40,606 nucleotides of DNA, taken from the NCBI GenBank assembly GCA_015039465.1, contig MU130084.1:66386-106991 (forward strand), in the 5' to 3' direction. The DNA comes from Phlegmacium glaucopus. Its lineage: Eukaryota > Basidiomycota > Agaricomycetes > Agaricales > Cortinariaceae. A program made the translations under genes and the position numbers. Shown in pieces: positions 20,766 through 32,477 of this stretch; the stretch's first letter is position 1, and the number at the start of each line of letters is the position of its first letter. The notes under the pieces were generated by a model, which saw nothing but the letters and a program-made list of their open reading frames with translations, was not told where the DNA came from and did not search any database.

Positions 20766-23700
20766 CTTATTCAATCTCATCTACAGGCACCCAATTGCCG
20801 TTCCATCAACGTTCCGTACAGTGAGTTCTTGGGGATGCCATACGCTATCCTGGCGCTAACATCCTTGGCTGTACATGGTAGTGGTTGTCTTACCTGACAA
20901 GGTATACGGTAAATAATCGTTTCTTGCTATGAACTGGATACATCACACATGCTCACAAACGAATTTATCAGATAAGTATGAACTGCTTTCATTCTTTTCT
21001 CGGGCTCATTAATAATGTAAACTACCTGGGACTCGTCAAGCAGACATTAATCGAAGGCTTCTGGTTACTTTAAGGATAGATTGGGATCTACGTAAGGTAT
21101 CAAAGCCGTTATGATATACGGTATACTCCTTCTAAGCTGCACTACTTCAGAACTTCCAGCGTGATTCTTGATGGCAAGTCTCATCGCGAGTCGGATTCAC
21201 GAACACGAGTACAGGGGGTGCTGCCGTCAGGAAGCTCACGAAGCTCACGAAGCCTCGTTTTAAACGCGTGATTACTGCACATCGATAAGATCAGCGTATC
21301 AATTTCGAACACTATCATTATCAGCGATATCAGCGGCCGATAAGCCCATGGACTTCAGATGTTTCTTTGATACCTTGAGAGTTATGATCCTATGATTAGT
21401 CTGGTCGTTGACCAAAACGCAGGATAATTGGGAACGGGCTAGTGAAGAGCAAAAGATTTGAATAAGCATTTGAAGACCTTTTTTCCGCTCTTACTCCAAG
21501 GCGGCCAAGTATCATATTGAACTCAATTTCCTCTCGACATCATCTCCGGGTCAGTGCAATTGCAAAGGGCAAAGAAAATTAAAGCCTCGGATGTCGCAAC
21601 TTCGAGACAATTAAATTACACAAATATTAATTTGATTATAGATAGTACTTAATGCCGAGTTGATTACTACTATGATACATGATGACATGATGATGTACTG
21701 TTTAGATAATAAATAAGCTTTGATCAGTATACATACACCCGACTGTGAACATGGACAAACCTATGAAGCCGAAGGGCGAACGTAGTCTTCCCATCCTCGT
21801 ATTTGAGAGTTATTGACCAAGTACTTAAGTTGAACATTGTGTTCCCCGTAAAATGTATGCTATGTACTTATCCACTACATAGCATCAATTTAAGTTGTCA
21901 TGCACGTGGAGTCGGAATCTATAATTGGTTCAATAGAGCCCGATTCCGTTCTGTAACACCTCCTGCTTCTCAAGAGTTCTCAAGCCATAGCTGATTGAGA
22001 GTACCTGGGTTCCCATCAAGCTATTCGTGCCTCGAAAATATTTTTGTTATCTCACTGGCACCTGGCACTCTCCATTCCCTAAATGCAGTCTCCTGTCGAG
22101 TCGTGGGTAACAAAGTTACTTGAGAATGTTAACGCTCAAGTTCAAGGTCGAGTTCGGGATTATCAGATGACAGAAAAGTCTTGTGCATCTCTCACAGCTC
22201 TCAAGCCTTAATATGCGCCCAGAGTCGGGTTGCCTGTCTAGTGTCAGCGTCGATGGCCGTACATGTGAAAAAACGACTGGTTGAACTGAATCGTGACCTC
22301 CACTGAGCTCTGTGTCGATAGAACCGAGGTCCAACTTTCAATCCCGGGGCTTGTCACTCTCTTGTTATTCTAAAGATACCTCATAACCGTCTGCCTAGTA
22401 TGATGTGACCGACCCTTTCGGCCTCGTCTCAATGACATAGCGTCACCTTGTCTATGTATATCGACCAAATTGTCCGTCCGTCCCACTGTATAGACAGTTT
22501 TTCCTGACCCCGGGTGCTTCTTTCTCCTTGAAGTCTCCTGTAACGTCTATTCTGAGGAACGTGAGATGTGGCTTTGTAATAGACCACCCCCTGGGTGACA
22601 GCTCTCGCATGTCAACGCCAATCTCTCCCTGTCTGTTTGACCCGCCCAGGAACCTGATTTGGAAACCTTTCCCACACAGTGCAACGTCGTCGGACTATGT
22701 AAACTCCAGTAATTTCTTTTTTCATCTTCAGTTCTAGTTATCATATTAACAAGAACATTTATACTTGTATTCATTTGTAGATTGACTCTGGAGCTGCGAA
22801 CAACGGATAGTATTGAACATAAATAATTCGGGACGTTCAATTGTTCGACGTCGAAAGATGTCAGGTATGAAGGTAAATACCGTTTTTTCAGTTCCACCCC
22901 CACTCCTGCTTCACTGGCATAACGGCAAAGGTTCGACCTGGGTCATCGTCTGGGAGCAAAGCCTTCGAGCACCCTGCATAAACAGTGCCCTGAGTCAGCT
23001 TCCTTCGGGTGTGTTGCACTCATGTAGAAAGTGCTTGCTTCCAAGGTACGAGATACATACTGCATTCTTTCCATCTTCCAAGCCAAACAGACAGCGAAGA
23101 AAGATCCAGTTATGTAACTCTTGTAGCTTCGTTACCTTGTTTGAATTCGTTCCGAATCCGAATAACCTCCATCCCATGACCATATTCCCAAATTTGTGAA
23201 GGTTCCAAGCATTCCTTGAATCATCGTAGGTGTTTAATTTGCATGTACTTACCTTATTCTGACTAACTTATCGATCTTTGATTTAGCCGTCAAAATTCTT
23301 TCATGGACTACATTCAACCATCCCTTCGGAATTCGTTTCGCTCCAGGCTGTGTACTATGTATACTGCATGTACTTACCTCATTTGTGGAATACATGATGT
23401 CCATCTAACTAAATATGTCCAGCGATCTCCAAGGCAACCATATTGGCCTGTGGGCTCAGTGACAGCCAACGGCAGGGGACTGTTGTCAATACGCCTGTTC
23501 TCCTCGGTTCCCAAAATTAGCGTGCTAAGTGCTGTTAAGAAGTTATTCTTGAACCTCATCTAAACTCATTTGGGGTCTGCATCTTATCCAACATGAGTCT
23601 ATCACGTTTTAATTTCTATTAGCAACCAAAGGATTACATGATTTGCCAATTCTGATTGGCTGCTAAACGCTAAACGCCCCAGGTAGCGCGCGTGCATTTT

Positions 23701-23956
23701 ACCTTTTAAGGAATTCGTTTGTGCTTGTGATATGAGTCGAATTTTCATTTGCAGCTTAAGTTTAAACTGTTCATGAAGTGGCGGCCGTGCCACTTCGACT
23801 TTAGAATCTTTCTACTCGGTTCAGAGTCTATCCCTATCGTAAGTTGTTCTGAAAGGAAGTTGGAAAACCTCTTAAAATTCATTCTCCTGACAATAATCAG
23901 TGCCGAATATTACAAGTCTTATGTTTTACATGAGTGTTGGATTTACAAGCCGTATG
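20766..23956. other. Intergenic, no supportable gene
   Basis: Short ORFs only. The longest (22813-23199, plus, 128 codons) shows no motif or membrane pattern I can interpret. GCATGTACTTACCT occurs twice, near 23240 and 23368, as part of a short diverged repeat. Nothing else found. Confidence 0.4.
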
Positions 23957-24150
23957 TGTTGGAATATTTTTCGCAGCTAGAACGAATGAAAGGTTCTAGG
24001 TAATAGTTAGCTAATATAATGAACGGAATAAAAACAATAGTGCTCATGTCTCAACTTTAGAATAAAAGCTGAGACATGTACTAAAAGAATCCATGACTAA
24101 ACAAATGTGATTACAAGGGGTGACAGGATTAAAATAAAGAATATCATGTG
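23957..24150 (-). repeat. Relic LTR related to the copia LTR at 27229
   Basis: It starts TGTTGGAATATTTTTCGCAG, close to the copia LTR's TGTTGAAATATTTCGCAG. It then shares GCTAGAAC, GTCTCAAC, AAAAG(C/T)TGAGAC, CATGACTAAA and GTGATTA in the same order. The far end is degenerate and no target duplication was found. It probably belongs to an older or sister copia subfamily. Confidence 0.6.
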
Positions 24151-24473
24151 GGGAGAGGTCACTTTGGCCAGCTTAAAAAATTACTGGAACTAGAACCCCA
24201 AGCCATCAGAATGACACACCTGACTTATTTTTTGGACCACAAGATGCCAAAAATAGACAGAAATGAATGAATAATGTAAAGAGAGCCTGATGGCCCATTT
24301 GGAGCTTGATATTATGCATCAGCAAACCATGATTTTGAGTCATAACACACCATATCAAACAATAGTAGCTACCATACAATATCATATTTCTAGGGCAATT
24401 GCCATGGACCTGTTGTGTTATTTGCCTATGATTTAAGAAAGGCCAATCTTTCATTATTTCATTCCTTTTGTTA

Positions 24474-24595
24474 CTTTCATAACCCTCTGCTCTTTCATTT
24501 CTTTCATAACTTCCTCTATTTCATTTCTTTCATAATGCTCTCCTTTTCATTCTTTCATAACCCTCCACTCTCATTATTTCATAACATCCCCTATA
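24474..24595. repeat. Minisatellite, 24-27 bp unit
   Basis: About four and a half copies of CTTTCATAA(C/T) followed by a pyrimidine-rich tail ending TTTCATT. Units shorten progressively (27, 26, 25, 24 bases). The ORFs over it are artefacts of the repeat. Confidence 0.8.
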
Positions 24596-24892
24596 TCAAT
24601 GATATAAGTTAGGAAAAAATAAAGGTACACGTCTATTAAATTTAAAATGGCTCTATATAGCCTACATAAATTTCAAAATATGGCCTCTCACAGGAGTTCA
24701 GTTAGGGTCTGGTTAGGGTCTGGTTACACATAGGTAAACTACATTGTATTGTGTAACACAGTCTAGTGAAGACATACACTGTATTGGCCAACTCAGGCCT
24801 GCTGAATGCTAGGGAAGCCTTTCCGCATAGGGCAGATACATTGCATTGACTAATTTGAGGCCACCAGGCCCACTGGACAGGCTAGAGTATGC

Positions 24893-26110
24893 TACAGGCA
24901 GCAGGCGGCCAGTGTCAAACATTTTCTATGGGAGCCATGGCCCATATACGGTCTTGTATGGACAGCTTCGGCCATGCCTGTTTTGAACTACGTGAGATCA
25001 TTGGAGTTCATTTTTCTGGGGAGGTTGAGCTACAGTCAGAAGGCCGCGCCAATGGATAACATGATTGGGGTGGTGGCCATACCATGGATGATGAAAAAAG
25101 GTGGGCTGTCGCGATAGCAATTCTATGAAAGGATGAGCTGGAGTCTGGGGATAAAATCCTTCTAGCATGTGTATGAGGGCCAGGGCAGTTGAGCCAATAA
25201 GACTAAGTATTGGCATTGTGGCCGCGGCTTGGGGATGATGATGAGGCCGTGGCATGAGGATGAGGCCAAATATAAAGATGTCTATATATTTATTATGTCA
25301 TAATTGTATGGGGTCAAACAAAGTATGTTGGCAGAATGGTTAAATTGCAGTGGATACCTTTTCATGGTTGCAACCTGGATCAAATGAAATGTCATGCTTG
25401 TCACACCCGTAGAACTCAATGTAAATTTTTATCTGGGATGAGTTCCAGTTTGCCACACCCAGTTGTCGAGCTGCTGCCAACAGATTCATTCTATTCATCC
25501 TCCCAAAGGATTTTATATGCACCTTCATTCTTGAAAATCACAGATAAAACTGATGTATATATATATAATAAAATAATATACATATGGCACATGATTCGAG
25601 GCCACCGTGTTTTTCCTGGACTATATAGGCAGCAGGCGGCCAGTGTTAAACATCTGCTGTGGGAGCCACGGCCCACGTATGGCCTCATATGGACAGCTTT
25701 GGCCATTTATATGTTGAACTATGTAAGAGTATTGAAGTTCATTTGGCGGACTTTTAGGTAAAGGCAGCAGGCCGCGCCAATAGGCAAGATGATTGAGGCC
25801 ACAGCCTATCAGGTCGGGGGCGATGGGAAGAAGCAAGCTGTTGCAATAGCAATGCTATGGAAATATGAGCCAGAGTCTGGGGATAATATCCTTCTCATAT
25901 TTGTGACTGCTAGGCCAGTTGAGCCAATAAGACTATGCATTAGCATTGTGGCCGCCATTAGCATTGTGGCTGCGGCCTGAGAATGAGGCTAAATATCATA
26001 GATGTGTGGATCAAACAAGGTTTGTTAGCAGACCAGTTACATTGCATTGGATACAATTCCTTGCATATAATTGTATCCAATGTAATGTAAATTTTGATCT
26101 GGAATGATTT
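24893..26110 (+). repeat. Diverged tandem duplication, period about 730 bp
   Basis: A block starting GGCAGCAGGCGGCCAGTGT at about 24897 recurs at about 25629. The two share GGGAGCCA(T/C)GGCCCA, ATGGACAGCTT, GGCCGCGCCAATA-like text, AGTCTGGGGATAA, GTTGAGCCAATAAGACTA and, further on, GTCAAACAA and TGTAAATTTT(T/G)ATCTGG. It adjoins the solo LTR at 26237. It looks like an old duplicated non-coding element. No long frame is conserved between units. Confidence 0.7.
26037..26090. repeat. Long near-perfect hairpin
   Basis: Arms of 22 bp (26037-26058 and 26069-26090) pair at 21 positions around a 10-base loop CCTTGCATAT. The inner 14 pairs are perfect. The corresponding segment of the first duplicated unit (about 25338-25400) does not fold this way, so the hairpin arose or was preserved only in the second unit. 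Confidence 0.8.
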
Positions 26111-26236
26111 TGGGTGTGCCAGTGGGATAAAGTGATACCAGTCCATGAATGAAGTATGAAAAGGTGGTGGAGCAGGCTGGAATTGAGGCCGAGGGTGTTG
26201 AAGTACAATACGGAGAAATGGCATTTGTTTTGTTCT

Positions 26237-26806
26237 TGTTACATTCCGTCATACATTACTCCGGTCCAACTCCATTGGAGTTGTTTCCGGTAGTCCATAG
26301 TCCATTCCAGTACCTTCCCTTGTTTCCAGTTCTACTCCTCCTACGTCCAACTCTGAGACTTCTCCGTATCATTCCGACTCTTCCGACAATACTCCAAACC
26401 CATTACCACACCTTTGCCATAACAACTATTTCTTTGTCATCACTTTCCCACTATCAGTCAGCACACCAGCTATGGATTATTCACCCCAAGAATGCAGGAC
26501 CTTTCCAGGAGCAGAACGCAGCATTTATATTTATATTTTATATTTCAGATGCTATTTCTTTTATATTTAAGTACTTGAAACTTGTATGTTTTCCTCAGTT
26601 TGAATATCAACTTAGTTTCCCTCTCTTGGTCTTCCTCTAAAGTTCTTTGCGACTTCTGGTTCTGCTCCACTCCGTCTTACTCCAAAATCTAGGACACGAA
26701 GGTTCTGGGTAGCACAGCACATAAGCTGAGGCTAAGTCCTATCCTTTCCATGACTCCGTTCTGTTACTCCGTCTGAAACTCTGAAACAGAGTTCTCGAAC
26801 TTAACA
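26237..26806 (+). mobile_element. Solo LTR, 570 bp, TSD GTTCT
   Basis: It begins TGTTACATTCC and ends CTTAACA, so the termini are TGTTA...TAACA. It is flanked on both sides by GTTCT (26232-26236 and 26807-26811). It is collinear with the LTR at 38521-39089, which lies in opposite orientation. The hydrophobic ORF inside it is shared by both LTRs simply because they are the same repeat. No internal retroelement region remains, as expected after LTR-LTR recombination. Confidence 0.85.
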
Positions 26807-27104
26807 GTTCTAAATCTATCTTTTATACATAATTTACTGTTATATGTGATTTCCACGAAGAGGAAATTGAAAAAAAATCTTCAGGAAGAGGAATTGGTGA
26901 CTGCAGCCTCAGAGTTTTGCTGCATTGTTCTGACCTTTCTCCTTGGGTCACTTGGTAAATTCCGAGTCAAATTCCTATTAGGTGAAAATAACAAGACAGT
27001 GGATTACACTATGAGGATGTCATACATCATGAGACCAAGTGAATCTGGAGACATGGCCCAGTTGAATCAGTATAGTAGGTGTCACACAGGATAAAAAAAA
27101 CTAT

Positions 27105-27228
27105 TTAATTCTCATCAGAGCCTTCACTAGAGATATCTGCGTCATCATCCCCTGTAGCATTGATCCAATTGCTAGGAATGTTAACAAAATGCTGTCGAGT
27201 GAAAGGACCAGCAATGGTTTCAAGGTTC
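27105..27228 (-). pseudogene. 3' end of a gene split by the copia insertion
   Basis: Read on the minus strand, this piece continues the open frame of 38518-38422 once the copia element and one copy of GGTTC are removed. It contains QHFVNIPSNWIN, an acidic stretch, and a tail ISSEGSDEN before TAA (27105-27107). The two pieces together give 71 codons, so this is only the C-terminal end of a protein. The acidic, Ser-rich tail gives no family. It may itself belong to an older transposon. Confidence 0.6.
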
Positions 27229-27532
27229 TGTTGAAATATTTCGCAGCTAGAACAGTTGAACTGTAAGTCTCAACCTTTTTGATAAAAGTTTTGATTAATT
27301 ATTGTACCTAGAACAGTTGAACTGTAACTAGGTGATTATTAGAAGTAGTATTAAACGAATAAACGAATGAACTCACGTCTCAACCTTTTTGATAAAAGTT
27401 GAGACTCGTAGTAAACAAAACTCTGTGACTAAAGAACATGATTATGTAATATGAGAATTAACTTGAACAAAAGATAAAAAGAGTGATAAGATAAAAAAGA
27501 ATCAACGGAATGATACTTGCACAAAGTCAACA
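27229..27532 (-). repeat. Copia 3' LTR
   Basis: 304 bp. Internally it carries an imperfect repeat of CTAGAACAGTTGAACTGTAA (twice) and a duplicated GTCTCAACCTTTTTGATAAA, the second as part of an inverted GTCTCAAC...GTTGAGAC stem. Differences from the right LTR are mostly transitions. Confidence 0.95.
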
Positions 27533-27541
27533 CTCCCCCTC
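27533..27541 (-). promoter_or_regulatory. Copia polypurine tract
   Basis: On the minus strand GAGGGGGAG abuts the 3' LTR, the expected place for plus-strand priming of reverse transcription. Confidence 0.8.
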
Positions 27542-27664
27542 GAGTGAAACGCCGTTGATGCCCAGAATCGTGTGCGCGATCGTCATGTGATGACGAACGT
27601 GCTGATCGCGTTATCGATTACACGATGAGGCTTCTTGTTGTTTCCAAAACTGAGTTTGAATACC

Positions 27665-29128
27665 TCACTTCTCTAACTCCCCCAATCCCAGTCCTTCGAC
27701 GAACTGTACGAATTTCGGTCTTGCCAACGCTTTGGTAAAGATATCCGAAATGTTTTCATCAGTTGGTATGTAGGATATTTCGATCTTCTCGTCTTGGACA
27801 GCTTCCCTGATGAAGTGATATCGCAGATTGATATGCTTTGTCCTCGAGTGAAATTTATTATCCTTAGCCAACGCGATGGCCCCTTGATTATCACAGTTCA
27901 TCGGAATAGGCGCTGGTGAGCATCCTCGAATTTCATTCACGAAACTCCACATCCATAACGCTTCCTTTGTAGCGTGTGTCAGCGCTATGTATTCGGCTTC
28001 CGTACTCGACAGCGCGATTATATGTTGCTTTTTTGAGCTCCAAGATATCGCGCCTCGACCGAAGTGAAAACAATACCCCGAAATTGAGTGTCGATGTTTT
28101 TGACTCGCCCAGTCCGCATCGCAATACCCTTCAACTACCTTGTTTGATTTGCCACCAAAGGTAAGCCAATAGTTTTTTGTTGCTCCTAAATACGTTATGA
28201 CCCGTTTCAATCCTTCCCAGTGAGCTGGTCCCGGGTTTTGAATGAATTGAGATAAGATCCCGACTGCATACGCTGCATCGGGTCGCGATACGACAACTGG
28301 CCATAATACACTCCCGATAGCTTCGCTATAGGGCACACCTTGCATTTGTGAAACTTGGTTCGTCGACGATGGGCATTGATCAACCGAGTATTCGGCACCC
28401 GGATCCATGGGTGTACTGACTGGTTTGGCATTGGTAAGTTGAAATTTTTCGACTATGCTTTTGATATACGCATGTTGATTGATGGAAATCGTTCTAGCGG
28501 TCCTGTTTCGTCTAATTTCAAAACCCAAAAACCAACCAATAGGTCCGTTGTCCGTAATATCCCAATGCTTTTTGATCTGTGCCTTGAATGTTTCAGCATC
28601 GACCTTTCGTTTCGATGTCACAGCCATGTCGTCGGTCGCTACGGCTACGATCGTATGTTCTTCACCAGAACGTCGGTAGAATACCGAATGATCAGCTGCC
28701 GAGCGCTTAAATCCCAGGTCGTCGATAAAAACTCTGCTCATCTCGATGTACCATCCTCTCCCTGCCTGCTTAAGTCCATACAACCCCTTTAACAACCTCA
28801 AGACCTTTCCTTCCTGACCTGGTTTCAAAACTCCACGCGGCGGTTTCATATAGACAGTTTCCTTAAGAGGCGCATTCAAATAGGCACTCTTTACGTTGAC
28901 ATGCTCTATTTCCCAGTCCTGTTCCGCGGCGTTCGCAAGAACCGCACGTACTGTCGGCATTTTTGCAGCTGACGAGAACGTCTCCGTATAGTTTACTCCT
29001 TCCACTTGTTTGTGACCACCAGCCACGATTCGGAGTCGGTAACTCTGTATTTCACCATTAGGTCCACGTTTTACCCTTAAAACTTCACCACAAGGGATCG
29101 CAACATGACCTTTTGGTAAGTCTTCCAC
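27665..29128 (-). pseudogene. Copia pol, reverse transcriptase and RNase H part
   Basis: 487 codons open without a natural ATG start; it is the continuation of pol after a frameshift. RT: RLRIVAGGHKQVEGVNYTET (residues 31-50), HVNVKSAYLNAPL (76-88), KGLYGLKQAGRGWY (114-127) and the polymerase motif ATDDM (164-168). RNase H: YCDADWA (335-341), SSTEAEY (374-380), CDNQGA (412-417) and SDIFTKAL near 461. Motif A, usually DVKSAYLNA, reads NVKSAYLNA here (codon AAC), so the first catalytic aspartate is lost. The usual tyrosine of YVDD is also absent. The 3' end lies about 130 bp before the LTR, as normal for copia. The frame is otherwise free of stops. Confidence 0.9.
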
Positions 29129-30882
29129 TACCCACGTCTTAATTTTTCGAGCTGACTAATTTCATAGTTCAGCGCTTCTTGCCATTTCTCTGCATCAGGT
29201 CCTCGTAACGCTTCGTCAAGCGAACGGGGATCGGAAGGATGAGAGCTGACAAGGGCGAAATCCGGAGGCAATAAGCTAAGTGGTTCGTCATCATCAACCA
29301 CTTGATCTGACGACGCGATTTCAGGAGTTGGATCGTCGTCAAGGACTATTGCTGCAGTCAAACCATCATTCATAGCTTTATAGGCCCCTCGTGGTTTTCG
29401 CGGACGACGTCCACGTCCGTACTCTTGGTTATTTGCATCATCTGTGGGTACAGGAATAGGTTCTGGTATAGGATCGACTTTGGATTGATCTACATGTTCT
29501 TGTTGAGGATTTATCGGGTCGTTTTCAGTTTGAACTTCACTGATGATACCGGATTTTTCAGTATCTTGAACATTTTCGACCGGATTTTGGGATTGCTGGA
29601 TGACCTTTAGCTTCTCCCCCTCAGCCAGTAACTCCCCAGAAATGTTAAGGTCGTCATTGGATCGTACGTCATCTTCATTGAAGACTACATTTCTTTCAAC
29701 TGTAACAGTACGTTTTCCAGGCCAAAAAATTCGGTACCCTTTTGATTCGGAATCATAACCAACAAAGCGCCCAACCTGAGCTCTGGAATCAAGTTTTCCG
29801 GCGTTTAGATCTTTTACATATGCGGCTACTCCAAACTCTTGAATACCGGCAAGATGTGGTTTTCGTTTGTTCAGCATTTCGTAAGGAGTTTTTCCGGCTA
29901 ATGCGCACGCTGGGGTACGATTCTGTAACCAAGTGGTATGTTTCATTGCCTCTTCCCATAGGAAACGAGGTAATCCAGATGCTAAAAACAGAGCTCGAGC
30001 TCGCTCGGCCCGAGTACGCATGCCTCGTTCAGCAATGCCATTTTGAGGTGGTGAATCGTGCATGGTAAGTTCTCGTAGTGTTCCTCTTTCGTTTTGATGA
30101 CAAATCATTTCATTTGATAGAAATTCTCCCCCTCGATCGGAACGTACTGTCTTTATGCGATTTCCAGTTTGAGTTTTGAGATATGCTTCATCCTGTTTAT
30201 AGGATTTGAAGGTCTCACTCTTCTTCTGCTGGAAATATAGCTTGGTTTCTCGGGTTTCATTGTCAATGCGTGCTGCTACGTAGCAATTACCGTTTAGGCT
30301 TTTCACTGACACAGGTCCCCACAGATCCCAATGAACCCTGTCACCATACTTCGTCGCTCGAGTTTTGGATTGTTGAGGATAAGGCTGCCTCGCTGACTTA
30401 GCTTTGGCACAGGCTTCGCAAAACTCAATTTTAGAGTCATTATCCAGTATAATTCCTGTGATAAGACCTTTTGAAACGGCGTGTTTGATGGCTGAATAGG
30501 ATATATGACCAAATTTACGGTGAGCCTCGTTTATGTTCATCTTTTCAACTACTGTGTTCGCATGATAATCATGTTCGATGTTTTTTGAAGTAGGAAAGCG
30601 ATAGAGGTTATCAACGCGAGGGATTTGGGCAATAGTACGTCCATTTTCATGTTTTATAGTGCATTTGCCCTTATGAAAGGTTACCAGGTATCCCGCTTTT
30701 TCGAGTCGACTTATGGAAATAAGTGTAAAAGCAAGGTCTGGTGCGTGTATCGCATCTTTGAATGTCGTTTTGGTTCGCATTGACCCATTCGGTAGATCCA
30801 GAAGCATGTCTCCCATGCCAATGGCCTTGACTTTTCGACCGTCTGCTGTAGTTATTTCGCAATCGACAAGTCGGTAGTTTTG
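29128..30882 (-). pseudogene. Copia pol, end of protease and integrase part
   Basis: The open frame starts just after a TAG at 30883-30885, at the border with the nested element. It continues the protease domain (LVDCEITTADG, then IGMGDM). Counting from the ATG at 30816: the integrase zinc finger is H99, H104, C133 and C136, and the catalytic D164 (HWDLWGP), D227 (RSDRGGEF) and E263 (NGIAERG) show exact D-D-35-E spacing. A linker region rich in acidic and proline residues follows. The frame ends at TAG 29128 because the run GAAAAATT is one A short; with one more A it would read on into the WVVEDLPKG start of the RT part. Integrase catalytic residues are intact. Confidence 0.9.
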
Positions 30883-31200
30883 CTAATTATCGAAATATTG
30901 GATTCCTTGTATCTCGTAGTCTAAAGCATTTTATCTAATAGTCTAATGCAGGTTCTTTCCGGGTCACAAAGTTTTGATATGCTAGAACGTACAATCCAAT
31001 CTGAATAACTTACTAACTATTGTGGGAGCGGTAGCGACGAGCGGAAAACCTAAAGCCTAATAGTTTCTAACCTATTGCGGTTCCTTAGATTCCGACGTTC
31101 GTCGACTGGGGTTGAATGGAGGAGTGACTATGGAAAACCAAAGGTAGACACAAGACTAAGGCGCTCGTAGTCATGACGGAGATTGCCCAGGAGACGAATG

Positions 31201-32415
31201 TCAAGCCTTAGGAAGGTGACGCGCTGGTCTTGCATGTGTACGGGGGTTGAGAGGAATCATGTCAAGGTGTATTTGACCTAAATAATCGAGGCAACGCCAA
31301 TATTCTAGAAATGCGTGGGATCGCCATCGTCTGAATTTCTTGACCATGTCAGGGGGGACGCCAGATACGAGATAAAAAGTAGTTCCACCTATTCGAAAAC
31401 AATGGCCGGTTATACGTGGGAAACCTTTACCAGTGCCAATTAATATTTGGTTGATGCGGCGAATAAATTGTGGCCTAGTAAGAGTCACAATGTTATTATG
31501 GACATCACGGTATGTGGCAATGGGGTGGGAAGTGTGAAGCTTGTTCTTTATGAAATGTTTGTGTATAGCGTGGATAGGGTCCAGGGGTGCTTCTTGTCGA
31601 GGGATCCAGACATCATCGCCACGCGCCTTTTGTGTTTTGGACCAAGGTAAATGAAGATTACATGATCCATTTAACGCAGTAGACTCGGAAATGTGGGCGA
31701 AGGTCGCATGACGGTGAGGGTTGAATTTCTTAAGATCTCTGGTGGGGGGTAGAATTTCACCGATACGCAGTTGACAGAAAAAGGAGAGGCAACATATGGC
31801 GCGGATGCAGTTATCAAGTCCGGACGATCTACTTAAACGATCGCTCAGTGCTTCCAGCATCGGAATGGTAACAGGAGATCTCTTGGCATAAAATGAGGAT
31901 GGGGGTCGTAGTCCCTCCACACCTTTAAGGATGAGTCGCAGGCGGTCCCCAGCAAGCCATGGTAAGCATCTCCTCTCGTGTTCCTTCTTGATGGCAGAAA
32001 TTTTAGCGCTCACCGTCTTCCCAGCGAGACGACCCGCGTATGAAGAGGCCCAGGCTATCAGGAGATCTTCCCTCGCAGGCAAAGCATGATCATTTCGTAT
32101 GCCAAGGCCCTCGCAAAAGGTAAGAAATTCGCGCACACGACTGGCATCCTTTGCCAGGGTTAATCTACTCACAGCCGCTCCTTGCACTTGGTTGATTTTC
32201 TCCATAAGGTTGGGGGGTAGGACAAAGGTGGAAGGGGCCGCAATCGTAGTTGGAATAGGGGGCTGGGGAGGATATGGTTGGGGCCGGAATCGGTGATATT
32301 TAACATGTGACCGATGAACCTTTGCCAATTGGTATAGCTCGTGAGATCGTGTGGAAAATTGGTTTTGACGCAAAGGAGGCATGGATATGGGTAGAGACGA
32401 GGTGGTAGGAGACAA
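31201..32415 (-). CDS. Tyrosine recombinase of the nested retrotransposon
   Basis: 404 codons. It carries a complete catalytic set: R217 (CQLRIGE), K260 (LPWSKTQK), H338-x-x-R341 (GHCFRIGG), H367 (WRSHAFL) and nucleophile Y372 (EYWR). An N-terminal SAM-like core-binding region (about residues 85-160) precedes it. In YR retrotransposons this enzyme inserts the circular cDNA without target duplication. The open frame begins at a TTG; the first in-frame ATG is 11 codons in (near 32383), and another ATG lies at 32435 in a different frame, separated by a T run. The ORF appears intact from the in-frame ATG. It follows the RNase H end by about 60 bp. Confidence 0.9.
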   Translation of the reverse strand: MSPTTSSLPISMPPLRQNQFSTRSHELYQLAKVHRSHVKYHRFRPQPYPPQPPIPTTIAAPSTFVLPPNLMEKINQVQGAAVSRLTLAKDASRVREFLTFCEGLGIRNDHALPAREDLLIAWASSYAGRLAGKTVSAKISAIKKEHERRCLPWLAGDRLRLILKGVEGLRPPSSFYAKRSPVTIPMLEALSDRLSRSSGLDNCIRAICCLSFFCQLRIGEILPPTRDLKKFNPHRHATFAHISESTALNGSCNLHLPWSKTQKARGDDVWIPRQEAPLDPIHAIHKHFIKNKLHTSHPIATYRDVHNNIVTLTRPQFIRRINQILIGTGKGFPRITGHCFRIGGTTFYLVSGVPPDMVKKFRRWRSHAFLEYWRCLDYLGQIHLDMIPLNPRTHARPARHLPKA

Positions 32416-32477
32416 AAAGGTGGTAGGTTAGTCATCCAAACACGAACTTTTTACATCGAAGCAATCAGGCTCGATCA

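Noticed and set aside
22930..22945. GGTTCGACCTGG as a tRNA B box
   Set aside because: No cloverleaf or A box at the right distance; the match is to the B-box core only.
24705..24728. GTTAGGGTCTGGTTAGGGTC as telomere-like repeat
   Set aside because: Only two imperfect copies, internal to the window, and interrupted by TCTGG. No TTAGGG array.
26149..26640. A 163-codon hydrophobic ORF with a close homologue at 38686-39045
   Set aside because: Both lie within copies of the same 570-bp LTR. The similarity is explained by the shared repeat, and LTRs do not normally code.
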